Positions 1 through 11,819 of a stretch of DNA of 64,000 nucleotides are shown here, piece after piece. Numbering within the stretch: position 1 is the first letter of the stretch; every line of letters starts with the position of its first letter. The stretch lies in NCBI GenBank assembly GCA_015680905.1, contig CM027379.1:101545001-101609000 (forward strand). The letters are read 5' to 3'. This DNA is from Coptis chinensis. Lineage: Eukaryota > Streptophyta > Magnoliopsida > Ranunculales > Ranunculaceae. The notes under the pieces were generated by a model. The model searched no databases and was not told the origin of the DNA. It was given only the letters and a program-made list of their open reading frames with translations. Made by a program: the position numbers and the translations under genes.

Positions 1-1029
1 TATTCATCGTCATGTTAAAGTATGTTTTCAAGATTCCACTAGTGTTTAAAGTTTGTTTGAAGAATGCTATGAGAGAGATCCGAAGTTTCTCAGTATTAAT
101 TTCTTAGTATTGTTTCGTTTTCGCAATCTACGTCTTCCGCAATCTCTCTGTCTTAGCACTGATAAGAGGGGCACAACCTCTCTGTATCCCGGAGTCTTTG
201 AAATTAGTATTGGACGAGACACGCACGCGCTCAGTCCGCACGCCAAAAGTTGTTTTTAGTATTGTTCATTTTGTATTCAGAGAAGAGGGCGTGCGCGCCC
301 TCAAGTACAATCTTACCCAAGGGGCGCACGCGCCCTGGGTACTGGAAGTTGGAAAAGTATAGTGCGCGCACGCCCTCCAATATGCCTTGCCCAAGGCGCG
401 CATGCGCTCTAGCCTCCACTCATCAGTTTCCAAGATTTTTGAAGTATCAAGCCTTTGGAAGGTAGTTTGCTCTCATCCAAGATTGGAGGGGTAGTATTGT
501 TTGTATGTTGTTATGGATGTTTGGGTTTCTAGCTTCCGCGCAGTTTGTATTGATGTCGTCTTCTGTCTCAGTTTTTAGAACATGATCAAGTTGTTTGTTT
601 AAAGTATTATAGGGGCACATGACCTCTATCTCATGAGGAATTATTCTTTCCATCTTCCACTGTTCCAGAAGTTCGCAGTCATAAAAAGGCGAGGCCCACC
701 CTCCACCCTCTATAGTGAGTATTGTTTGATGTATGTTCTGTTAGAAATTTTTTTGTGTATTGGAGTATGAAGTATTGTTTTTTGAAGTGGGCATTGGTTG
801 GTTATGTAAGTTAGTATTTGGTTTTCTCTGTTTCAAGTTCAAGTCGGAATAGACAAGTCTTTGTATGTTCCTACTCAGCCTTGTATATTCCAACTTGAGA
901 GGGGGAATAGGGAGATATGAAGACATTCAGTAGTATATGAGGGAAGGAAAATATGGAGACGTATGAGAAAGAGTGCTCATGTCTCCATATTCCAACATGC
1001 CTTGACATCCCCACTATTCAGTCTTCAGT
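1..1029. other. Retroelement-derived, non-coding flank
   Basis: No protein gene is supported here. The stretch contains repeated short phrases such as 'agtattgttt' and a GC-rich block at about 270-420 with several palindromic 'gcgcgc/ggcgcgc' motifs. Near 892-905 is a purine-rich 'aacttgagagggggaat' that resembles the polypurine region in front of a copia 3' LTR. Together with the material at 8596-8836 this looks like the internal, non-coding part of an old retroelement that was later split by the insertion at 1562-8590. This is inference; no gag or pol motif is visible. Confidence 0.35.
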
Positions 1030-1440
1030 ATCAGGTGGCAGTCAAACCTAAAATGCAAGTATGTTTTAGGTAGCAGTCAAGCCTTAACTGCAAGTATGTT
1101 TCAGGTAACAGTCAAGCCTAAACTACAAGTATGTTTCAGGTAGCAGTCTGCAGTATGTTTTAGGTAGCAGTCAAGCCTAAACTTCACTCTTCAGTATTCA
1201 GGTAACAGTCAAGCCTAAACTGCAAGTATGTTTTAGGTAGCAGTCACGCCTAAATTGCAAGTATGTTTCAGGTAGTCATTAAACCTTAACTGCAAGTATG
1301 TTTCAGGTAGCAGTCAAGCGTAAACTGCAAGTATGTTTCAGGTAGCAGTCAAGCCTAAACTGCACTCATCAGGATTCAGGTAGCAATCAAGTTATAACTG
1401 CACTTGTATTCAGTATTCAATATTTAGGAGTACCCATAAT
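1030..1440 (+). repeat. Minisatellite, about 36-bp units
   Basis: About ten imperfect head-to-tail copies of a unit built from 'caggtagcagtcaagcc' followed by 'taaactgcaagtatgttt'. Some units are shortened or carry an extra 'cttcagtatt' link. A diverged unit continues to about 1556 and resumes at 8596, on the far side of the large LTR element, so the array (or its edge) was the insertion target. Confidence 0.8.
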
Positions 1441-1561
1441 AGTATTTTGTTAATATTAACAGTGATATTGATAGTAGCAGCCAAGAAGTGCACATCAAGT
1501 CAGTGTTATTGTTTTCAATTTATATTATGACAACCATAACAGCGAATGGAGTGAGTATTAG

Positions 1562-4500
1562 TATAACACCCCGTGTTTTTATTCTTTCTTTTTCCTAATA
1601 ATAATAATAATAGATAATAGATAAAATAAAATAGGATAAGTGTTAGTGGAAATAGGAGACGTGGGTTTATGGGATAAACCTTCCTCCCTATTTCGGGGGG
1701 TTTTGTTTTGAAGCGTAACGTAAAACGAGAATAGGGTTGGTAAAAAACACCGCGATAGTTTTATTCAGAAAAATGGGGGTTTTACTGAAGGAAGGAAAGG
1801 AAGGTTTTTCCTGGTAGCTAGTGGATAATCGGAGCGCGCTAAAGGTGAGTAGCTATTTTGCTATTTCACCGAACTTATGGTTTTCTGTGTACTGATACTG
1901 TTCATTATACTGTTGTGTTGGACTTCGTGCCATTTGTTTTATTAAATTTTATTAAATTTCAGATTTAATACAGAACTGTCGAAACTTTGGTAAAATTGGT
2001 TTTAAAAACTGTCGAAGCTATGAACAGGCGTTCATGGAGGCGCCGCCCATGAATCTTACTGCCGTTATTATTTTGTTGTTTTTGTTGGTGGGTTAGAAAC
2101 ACTGAACTTAATTAAACTGTCAAAGCTCTGTAAAGCTTGCACGGTTCGTTAATGGCAGCCAAGAAATCGCCAGTAATAGTTTATGTAACTGTGATGGTTG
2201 TTTTTCGTTTTTGATTGGGTTGATGTTGGAGGTGAGTGGGGGTTTGAGTGAGTGCTGTTGGGGGCGGTTTGAAGCTCGAGAAATTCATTAATGGCGGACG
2301 ATGCTTGTGGGCGCCCTCCAGTAATTTGATTTTTTATTGTTTTGTTGTTTGTTGATTGATTGAAGATGGATGAATGAATGTTGGGTTGATGTTGGGTGTG
2401 TGAGGGCTGTTGAGTGGGCTGTTGGAAGCTTGAGGCCAGCCATTAATGGTGGCCGAAATTCTTAGATCTAGTTTGAAGAAGAGTATTGAATCACTGATAT
2501 TAGAGTTTTCGATTTTGTTAAAGATATAGGGGTTTCTATGAGGATCAAAACCGTGTGTTTGGAATTGGTGGTCGTGTGGAAGGTGTGGTGGTCGGTTTTT
2601 GGTGGCTGATGAGCTAGAGAAGATGAACAGTAACAAATTTCGGTTTGGGCTTTGGGCCTTGGGCCAAACCCTTTTGGTTTTGTTTGGGCCCGGATTCTAT
2701 ATTAAGTTTGTGGACCAGTTAAATTAAAGTTTGGGCCAGTTTCATTTGTTTTGTTTGGGCCCGATTTAATTAAGTTTTGTGGACCGGTTTAATTTAAAGT
2801 TTTGGGCGGTTTCAGTTCAAATTTTGGGCGGACCACTTAACCTGTTTTGGGCCGAGTTCTAATATTGCTTGGGGCAGTCCATAGGACTTAATATAGATCC
2901 AAATTGGGTCTTTAAATAGTTAGACCTTTGGGCTTTGGTTTGAACTTTGATTGTGGACTTTTGACCGTTTTAATTGTGCTACGTTTAGGTTGTAAGTTGT
3001 ATGGACAAATCAAATGCTAAAATATTATGGAAGCCTGCATAGATTGGTTTGTCTTTATCTAATAAAGATTTGACGTTGATATGGCGTATTTTAGACACGT
3101 GACAAGATTTATATTTTTAGAGACATAGTCATAAAGACCTTTGACTTGGCTATGATTAAGTCTATTGGGATAGGTGCTTGACTTTAGGCTAAAGCATGTA
3201 TATATATACGTGTGTATGTGTATTAACTACTATGTGATTTTACAATATTTTATGATATGCAACGTTATGACACTTAGACATCCTTGAAATTAACAACGCG
3301 TAAACCAAAAATACAGGAATCAAGATACTCCTTCGTCCTCTGAAATAATATATGTAATAATGTTCAATAATGCGTAAACAAAATTTACCGCACTCTTTTA
3401 GAACTCTCCATGCCTCAAGTTTTGGAATTTAGTTTTATGACTGTTGATGTCATATGATAGGTGGGCATTTATTGAATGTGTCATAAATGGCCCGTTAGCG
3501 TTATCTATGGGTATTCATTGAATGTGCCATGAATGACCCGGGTATTCATTGAATGTGCCATGAATGACCAGATTGTTTGGACTACCCTAGAGAGGAACTA
3601 AGGTATTCGCCTTGCGAGTTAGTTGTATTCCTTGAGTGTACGGGAATGTAAGGTTGGGTATTCCTTGAATGTGGCGGGAATGACCTAAGGTACATAGGTT
3701 GTGAAATATGTGTATAAGAAAAGTAATTGATTAATTAATAAGATAAATTAATTTGATTATGCGAGTGTATTTGGGCTTGCATTGGAATACCTATAGGATA
3801 TCTACACATGTTATATAAAATTGCTAACTTTCTTTTGCAGGAGGGTAGGACTTAATAATATTTTGTCTTGAGGGGACGGTCCTACCCCTTATGGCCAGAT
3901 GGATATCGATAAGTGTTAATGTAATGATTTAGATATTAAAATGAGTGATTTGAATGAGTTAGTATAATGGAAGTCTTGCTTGGGAAGACGCTATGCCGGT
4001 TGAAATGACGGAACTACCTGTCTTCCAAGCTGATAATGATTAAGTTATGGGAAAATATAAAGTGATTGTTTGGATTATTAAAGTATGATAATGTTTATAT
4101 GTGGTTAGTCTACTCATACCAGCAAATTTAATTTGCTGACCCATGTTTGCTTTGTTTTGGCAACGTGGGTGTGTTCTTGGGAACATAGGTGGAAGGCAGT
4201 GGAACCGCGGAGTGTGATTTGGATTCTTGCCTGGAGCAGTCCGGGAGTTTATTTTTATTAGGTCTGTTTTATTGGACGGATGTAATAACGTAGGTTACAT
4301 TTTTATATGACATGAGAATATGATGTTGAGGACCTGTTATTCTTAGAATGTTATAGTGATGATTTTTGGATGGGAAATAGACTTTCATAAAGTAATAAAG
4401 AGAATTTTGGAGATTTTTGTTGTTAAGTTGATCCTGTTGTGATGTGGGTTTTAGGTTTTGACATGTGTTGTATCCCCCCGTCATAGCCTGGGTTTTTAGA

Positions 4501-4581
4501 CAATTGAACTAAGTGATGGTTGAGATATTTATATTTCAATTATTCATTTTTTTTAATTGTTTAGAAATTCGGGCTGTGACA
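1562..4581 (+). repeat. 5' LTR of the LARD-like element
   Basis: Starts 'tataacaccccgtg' and ends 'cgggctgtgaca'. It holds a run of three to five short 'ttcattgaatgtgccatgaa' units at about 3465-3690 and a possible TATA box in 'catgtatatatatacg' near 3197-3212. A 100-codon minus-strand ORF at 2334-2636 occurs in both LTRs but has no recognisable motif; its conservation is explained by the LTRs being copies. Confidence 0.9.
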
Positions 4582-4584
4582 TTT

Positions 4585-4596
4585 TGGTATCAGAGC
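4585..4596 (+). promoter_or_regulatory. Primer binding site (tRNA-Met type)
   Basis: The 12-mer tggtatcagagc lies three bases after the 5' LTR end and matches the usual plant LTR-retrotransposon primer site complementary to the 3' end of initiator tRNA-Met. Confidence 0.9.
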
Positions 4597-4969
4597 TTAG
4601 GTTAGCCTAGATAGTGAAGGTCTAGGTGATCCTCGGATTGGGGTGAATGGGTAGTAGGAGTGTTTCTTTGTGGTATTTGGATTGGCTTGTTGTTTTGTGT
4701 TTACTTTTATAGTGGAATGTTGGGATATGATTAGGAAAATAAAATGCTTGTTTTAACGGTTAATTTCTTATGAAATTTATAGTCGAAATTTTTGCATGTT
4801 ATAGTGTTGTTTTCCTAACGGAGTTTTTATTTTAAGTAAGTATTGACTAAAGAAGAAATTATTATTTTAAAATTTCATATTTGAGTAATTTGGAATTTAC
4901 CCAAGGAATAAGGAAACCCTTTTGATAAAGGTTGGATTTGAAATATTTGATATTGTCCAAGTTATATAT

Positions 4970-5215
4970 ATCGTTGGTGTGTGATCCAATATACATAACA
5001 TCTCTTAGTATGCATCGTTGGTGTGTGAACCAGTGTATACTTGCATATCGTTGGTGTGTGAGCCAGTATGCATACCACACATCGTTGGTGTTTGATCCTA
5101 TGTGATGGTAGAGAGTTAGTATGCATCGTTGGTGTGTGAACCAGTGTATACTTGCATATCGTTGGTGTGTGAGCCAGTATGCATGCATCACATTGTAGGT
5201 GTTTGATCCTATGTG
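4970..5215 (+). repeat. Minisatellite in the LARD internal region
   Basis: Six or more units centred on 'atcgttggtgtgtga' followed by 'ccagtatgcat' or 'ccaatatacat'. A higher-order repeat is also present: the segment near 5010-5095 is repeated almost exactly near 5118-5205. It sits between the primer site and the 3' LTR, where packaging sequences are expected in a non-coding element. The role is not known. Confidence 0.8.
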
Positions 5216-5566
5216 ATAGTGGACATAGTATAAGTCGTTGATGATATGAATCTGTTGAACTGTAAAAGAATGATTTTAATTAAGTGTTGGCAATTGAAGA
5301 AATTAATTACGTTTATTCTTTTGAGTTGTGAATGCTAGCGTATACACGTATTTCTTGGGTTCAATACGTATATAGACACACTTTCAAAGTATGTGATTTG
5401 AATATTAGTATGCCTATCTATATGATATTGTATATGTGTATTCCTTTTAAGGTGTGTATACTTGCGTATACACGTATGTCTCTTTTTATTGGTTGACGTA
5501 CTGTTGTTTGGTTAATCTACACTCTACCTTGAATCTCGGGACGAGATCCTTTTAAGGTGTGTATAT

Positions 5567-8500
5567 TATAACACCCCGTGTTTTTATTCTTTCTTTTTCC
5601 TAATAATAATAATAATAGATAATAGATAAAATAAAATAGGATAAGTGTTAGTGGAAATAGGAGACGTGGGTTTATGGGATAAACCTTCCTCCCTATTTCG
5701 GGGGGTTTTGTTTTGAACAGAACAGAAACAGAATAGGGTTGGTCAAAAACACCGCGATAGTTTTATTCAGAAAAATGGGGGTTTTACTGAAGGAAGGAAA
5801 GGAAGGTTTTTCCTGGTAGCTAGTAGATAATCGGAGCGCGCTAAAGGTGAGTAGCTATTTTGCTATTTCACCGAACTTATGGTTTTCTGTGTACTGATAC
5901 TGTTCATTATACTGTTGTGTTGGACTTCGTGTCATTTGTTTTATTAAATTTTATTAAATTTCAGATTTGATACAGAACTGTCGAAACTTTGGTAAAATTG
6001 GTTTTAAAAACTGTCGAAGCTATGAACAGGCGTTCATGGAGGCGCCGCCCATGAATCTTACTACCGTTATTATTTTGTTGTTTTTGTTGGTGGGTTAGAA
6101 ACACTGAACTTAATTAAACTGTCGAAGCTCTGTAAAGCTTGCACGGTTCGTTAATGGCAGCCAAGAAATCGCCAGTAATAGTTTATGTAACTGTGATGGT
6201 TGTTTTTCGTTTTTGATTGGGTTGATGTTGGAGGTGAGTGGGGGTTTGAGTGAGTCTTTGTTGAGGCGGTTTGAAGCTCGAGAAATTCATTAATGGCGGC
6301 GACCAGTAACGCCCAGACGTCCTCCAGTAATTTGATTTTTATTGTTTTGTTGTTTGTTGATTGATTGAAGATGGATGAATGAATGTTGGGTTGATGTTGG
6401 GTGTGTGAGGGCTGTTGAGTGGGCTGTTGGAAGCTTGAGGCCAGCCATTAATGGTGGCCGAAATTCTTAGATCTAGTTTGAAGAAGAGTATTGAATCACT
6501 GATATTAGAGTTTTCGATTTTGTTAAAGATATAGGGGTTTCTATGAGGATCAAAACCGTGTGTTTGGAATTGGTGGTCGTGTGGAAGGTGTGGTGGTCGG
6601 TTTTTGGTGGCTGATGAGCTAGAGAAGATGAACAGTAACAAATTTCGGTTTGGGCTTTGGGCCTTGGGCCAAACCCTTTTGGTTTTGTTTGGGCCCGGAT
6701 TCTATATTAAGTTTGTGGACCAGTTAAATTAAAGTTTGGGCCAGTTTCATTTGTTTTGTTTGGGCCCGATTTAATTAAGTTTTGTGGACCGGTTTAATTT
6801 AAAGTTTTGGGCGGTTTCAGTTCAAATTTTTGGGGCGGACCACTTAACCTGTTTTTGGGCCAGGTTCTAATATTGCTTGGGGCAGTCCATAGGACTTAAT
6901 ATAGATCCAAATTGGGTCTTTAAATAGTTAGACCTTTGGGCTTTGGTTTGAACTTTGATTGTGGACTTTTGACTGTTTAATTGTGCTACGTTTAGGTTGT
7001 AAGTTGTATGGACAAATCAAATGCTAAAATATTGCGGAAGCCTGCATAGATTGGTTTGTCTTTATCTAATAAAGATTTGACGTTGATATGGCGTATTTTA
7101 GACACGTGACAAGATTTATATTTTTAGAGACATAGTCATAAAGACCTTTGACTTGGCTATGATTAAGTCTATTGGGATAGGTGCTTGACTTTAGGCTAAA
7201 GCATGTATATATATACGTGTGTATGTGTATTAACTACTATGTGATTTTGCAATATTTTATGATATGCAACGTTATGACACTTAGACATCCTTGAAATTAA
7301 CAACGCGTAAACCAAAAATACAGGAATCAAGATACTCCTTCGTCCTCTGAAATAATATATGTAATAATGTTCAATAATGCGTAAACAAAATTTACCGCAC
7401 TCTTTTAGAACTCTCCACGCCTCAAGTTTTGGAATTTAGTTTTATGACTGTTGATGTCATATGATAGGTGGGCATTTATTGAATGTGCCATAAATGGCCC
7501 GTTAGCGTTATCTATGGGTATTCATTGAATGTGCCATGAATGACCCGGGTATTCATTGAATGTGCCATGAATGACCAGATTGTTTGGACTACCCTAGAGA
7601 GGAACTAAGGTATTCGCCTTGCGGGTTAGTTGTATTCCTTGAGTGTACGGGAATGAAAAGTTGGTATTCCTTGAATGTGGCGGGAATGACCTAAGGTACA
7701 TAGGTTGTGAAATATGTGTATAAGAAAAGTAATTGATTAATTAATAAGATAAATTAATTTGATTATGCGAGTGTATTTGGGCTTGCATTGGAATACCTAT
7801 AGGATATCTACACATGTTATATAAAATTGCTAACTTTCTTTTGCAGGAGGGTAGGACTTAATAATATTTTGTGCAGGGACGCGGTCCTACCCTTATACAG
7901 CAGTGGATATCGATAAGTGTTAATGCAATGATTTAGATATTAAAATGAGTGATTTGAATGAGTTAGTATAATGGAAGTCTTGCTTGGGAAGACGCTATGC
8001 CGGTTGAAATGACGGAACTAATTGCCTTCCAAGCCGATAAATGATTAAGTTATGGGAAAATATAAAGTGATTGTTTGGATTATTAAAGTATGATAATGTT
8101 TATATGTGGTTAGTCTACTCATACCAGCAAATTTAATTTCTGACCCATGTTTGCTTTGTTTTTTAACGTGGGTGTGTTCTTGGGAACATAGGTGTGGAAA
8201 GGCAAAGATGGAACCATGGCGTGTGATTTGGATTCTTGCCTGGAGCAGTCCGGGAGTTTATTTTTATTAGGTCTGTTTTATTGGACGGATGTAATAACGT
8301 AGGTTACATTTTTATATGACATGAGAATATGATGTTGAGGACCTGTTATTCTTAGAATGTTATAGTGATGATTTTTGGATGGGAAATAGACTTTCATAAA
8401 GTAATAAAGAGAATTTTGGAGATTTTTGTTGTTAAGTTGATCCTGTTGTGATGTGGGTTTTAGGTTTTGACATGTGTTGTATCTCCCCGTCATAGCCTGG

Positions 8501-8590
8501 GTTTTTAGACAATTGAACTAACTGATGGTTGAGATATTTATATTTCAATTATTCATTTTTTTTAATTGTTTAGAAATTCGGGCTGTGACA
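5567..8590 (+). repeat. 3' LTR of the LARD-like element
   Basis: Copy of 1562-4581, 3,024 bp. Most differences from the 5' LTR are clustered in a few short blocks rather than spread evenly, for example 1713-1723 against 5717-5728, 2298-2325 against 6300-6327, 3853-3895 against 7860-7900, and 4185-4215 against 8188-8220. Confidence 0.9.
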
Positions 8591-8836
8591 ATTAGCCAAG
8601 CAGCGTGCCACTAAATCAGTGTTATGATTTCAGTTTGTGACTATGGTACACCTTCAGTATTCAGGTTAGGTCATTGCCTACACCGACAGTTTCACCTCCA
8701 GAACGTCTCAATAGTTGTTCGAGTTCTTCAACTAAAGACAGCTCTATGCAAAAGGGGGAGCAGTATTCTTATCTTTTGTTTTTTGTAATCCAAGCTGTAA
8801 TTTGCATAGTTTGCGTAATTACAGCTTGAGGGGGAG

Positions 8837-9108
8837 TGTTAGAATATGTCAGTATTAGAATATGTCCAATATGGAAAGTCCCATATTTTCCATGTTTCTA
8901 TAAGTGTGGACATTTATATCTAGTAGTTTCTATTATCATGTTTTAGTTTTAGTATAAGTATGTAACCCCGGGTAGAGAACACTATCTCAAACACCCAAGA
9001 ACTCTCTAACCCTAATCAATCTCTAGTCTTCTCCATTGTTATTCTTGGTTTCTCTAATATATCAATATCACAACTCTCCTAGCATCACCACTAATATAGA
9101 ATTCAACA
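8837..9108 (+). repeat. Copia-type 3' LTR with polypurine tract
   Basis: A polypurine tract 'cttgagggggag' ending at 8836 is followed by 'tgttagaatatgtc', and the repeat ends 'gaattcaaca' at 9108. The TGTTA...AACA ends and the 'TTGAGGGGGAGTG' junction are the usual form of plant copia 3' LTRs. The upstream 8596-8836 holds only non-coding sequence. No matching 5' LTR lies in the window, so this is a truncated or split element that was present before the LARD-like element inserted. Confidence 0.7.
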
Positions 9109-11341
9109 GTAACTATCACTAAATACTACTTTTTATGAGTACTAATATACTAAGGATGCCAATGCGCAACTGACAGATCCCGCACACACCAAAATCTCTA
9201 GAGATTCATATCTATATTAGGAATAATATATTTTCACAATACACTTTTATAATATGCCATAGAAAGTTTATGTTAATTGGGAAGGTGACAAAATTTTCCT
9301 CATGACTGATTATCAATTTTCCTTTATAGAGGCTTGGGCGAGTTGACTAATTAAGTTTAGAATCACTAACATGGAATAGAATAATATGCTTATTCGCCCC
9401 TTGCCGGAATAATAGACAAGTTCAAGTTCCTTTTATGACCACGTAGCCACGATACGTCTAGTGCAGTACATATTCGTATATAATGATTGTAATTGGTTAT
9501 TATGAAAAGTAATATTGTAAACTTGAAGAAATTCAACAATGTTGATCAACCATCAAAGAAAGCTTAGCAAAGCCTAAAATTTATACTTATATTTTTAATT
9601 GGACCAAACATAGGTTGTAGGAATTTCACAGATAAGAGTGGATAGAAAGAGTAGATCGAGGAAATATTACCAATCATATAGGAGTCCTGAGAAGACTCTT
9701 CAGCTGAATGGGAGGTTTTTTCCAATTGATGGAACCATGCTAGAAGGAAAGAGAGATAGCATATATAACATTTCCATATGGAATTGATAAGAACTAAAGA
9801 AACAAAACCACAGAGGCGATCACTCCCATCAAGAAAAGCAGTTTCCCAGTGTCGATCTGACATAACTTCTGATATTCAAGTGGAAAATCCATAACTAATG
9901 AACTACCAGCAACAAATGTAGCATAGAAACTAACCAATCAGCTGGAGGTTCAAAGTATCACTAATCCAACACTACAAAAATCCAAAATTCAGTCAGCTAA
10001 TGGCTTTAACACGATAAGTACTTCAATCAATCTTAAAATGCACAGACATTGCTAATTGGTTGTTGGAATTTCTATTCAAAGAAGAAGAAAAATTACATTG
10101 TTTATAGTTTAGATTGAATAGATTTCAAAACCTCAAAAAATAAAGAATAGATGCGAAATAAATATGCTAAAAAAACGTACTTACAAATCAATAGACTGAT
10201 TAAACTGCTTCTTTCTTCGTCAATTGTGAGTTCTTCAATCTTGGCGGTTGAGAACTCATGGGATTTTGGTCTTTTGTTGTTTAAGGATTCATAGCTTAAA
10301 ACGAACCTTTTGATGTATTGTTTATCAAGCTAGGTTTTTTTTTTTTTGCTAAAGGTAGAAAAACATTATCAAATCATGAGATGGGTATCTAAAATTTTAA
10401 GTTTACTGGATAAATTTATACAATACATTCAACAAATAGAAAGAGAGAGAATAGTAACATGAACAAATCCACGCTAATACTATCATATTCCATGTAGGCT
10501 GTTGACGCCTTGATGGTAACCTGTCGGAAATGATTAACTTGGACACCCGATCTCAATGCTACCTATTAGTCCATCATGTAGACTTAGGCACTGGACATTC
10601 AACATCTTGCTATTGGGCATTGCCAAGCATTCAATTGAATTTGTATACTGAAGGTGGAACCAACATATTAATCTGATTCACTTATGGATAAAAACCCATG
10701 TCACTTGATTACATCAATTTGCATAGAAAAAAGTAGTATAACAAAATTGAAAAAAGAAAGTGTATCCCAACAACACAGATTTGAAAGTGCATAAACCCAA
10801 TTCTTAGAATCAGTAAACTCGTAATCACTACTCACGCATAACGAAAGCATGAAACAATACCTGTCATGCTAGTAGCTAGTAATCCAAGGTACTTAGTAAT
10901 TAGGAAAATATGAGTCACACTCATTTGATCCAGAAGCTTGTTCTGAAAAAACACACAGACACATTCCAATAAACTCAGCTCATACAAATTAATAACACAA
11001 TCAATCAAACAAATAATACTTTCTTTTGAGTGATAACACAGACAGAATCCTTCCCTCGAACACCAATTGAAGTTATACCAGCCAACTTTACCGCCTTAAA
11101 TGCATACTCTGCCAACCAATAAAAGATTAAATCTTTTCAATTGATCGATTCAAATTGTGAAGTTGTGAAAATGGATAGAGAATTTAGTTATTTCCACATC
11201 AATCATCCAATTGCAAGTTATAAAAAAAACACATTAAGCATGTTCCAGCATCAATGTCAATATGGCAAAAATTGCAAAGCTTCCATGATACCAAGCTACA
11301 ACTAAGCAAACACTTGAATGGAAATGGCAAACATACATTAC
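9109..11341. other. No recognised gene; possible minus-strand exons
   Basis: Mostly AT-rich sequence without recognised domains. On the minus strand there is an open stretch at 9564-9863 of about 99 codons and, near 10188-10195, a good splice donor (GTAAGT) after a short open stretch. These could be exons or untranslated leader of the gene whose first coding exon lies at 11342-11819, but no kinase motif (such as GKGGFG or HGDVKPENF) was found here. I see no RNA gene. Confidence 0.3.
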
Positions 11342-11819
11342 CGTGTCAGGAAAAGGAGCAATATTGCCTTCTTCTTCTTGCCCATCGACTTTATTAGCAC
11401 TCAAACCACCACTATCTTCCGCCGCCATGACTTTCTCATAACTCTCAACATTTTTCCTTGAATTAGTATCACTCCCAACACCACCTTCTCCAATCCGACC
11501 ACGCAATTCACTCTCCTCCTCCTCAGAAATCATAATAACAGTAGCAGCCTCTCACACCACTAATCTTCTTCTTACTACAACTCATCTTATTATTATTCTT
11601 AATCTCAATTCCAACTACCCCTCTCCCTTTCGCTGCAGCTGTCTCTTTAGCAATTGCAGCTCTAGTTCTAACACAATTACTAACTAAAACTTGTGGCTTC
11701 TTATTCTTCGTCGCAACAGCCCAGGCCCCGGCCCCTCCTCGACCTTTGAGCTACTTATGTGGCTGTTAATCTAGAATTTGAGCACGACCTTTACTTACTC
11801 CACTACACAGTTCAGGCAT
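11342..11819 (-). pseudogene. HD16/MLK-type casein kinase I, broken first exon
   Basis: The minus strand starts MPELCSGVSKGRAQ and later carries VSNCVRTRAAIAKETAAAKG, then AEDSGGLSANKVDGQEEEGN and APFPDT just before a donor (ACG|GTAATG, exon end 11342). This is the N-terminal arrangement of plant EL1-like/MUT9-like casein kinase I proteins (rice Hd16 family): a basic MPELRSG start, an acidic SGG-SANK/ADK box and a TAP-PE-V exon end before the kinase domain. The reading frame is interrupted by in-frame stops after QILD and QPHK and by a frameshift between KKKIS and EEEES. The ATP-binding and catalytic exons were not found downstream to 9109. It is therefore a pseudogene or a truncated gene. 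The family call rests on recalled sequence patterns, not a search. Confidence 0.6.

Larger units (their letters stand above)
1562..8590 (+). mobile_element. LARD-like LTR element, 3-kb LTRs, no gag-pol
   Basis: A complete LTR element of 7,029 bp. Two near-identical 3.0-kb direct repeats (1562-4581 and 5567-8590) flank a 985-bp internal region. A 5-bp target duplication ATTAG lies at 1557-1561 and 8591-8595. A primer site matching the initiator tRNA-Met pattern (tggtatcagagc, 4585-4596) follows the left LTR, which fixes the plus orientation. No gag, protease, integrase or reverse transcriptase motif is present, so it must be mobilised by enzymes from another element, as large retrotransposon derivatives (LARDs) are. 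The LTRs begin TA and end CA rather than TG/CA. No clear polypurine tract is seen before the right LTR. Confidence 0.9.

Noticed and set aside
2334-2636. 100-codon minus-strand ORF conserved at 6339-6641
   Set aside because: It lies in both LTRs, so identity only reflects that the LTRs are copies. No domain, low-complexity start and no promoter context.
4862-5191. Repetitive minus-strand ORF (HQRYASIHWFTHQRC repeats)
   Set aside because: Produced by the minisatellite read in one frame; the unit length keeps it open by chance.
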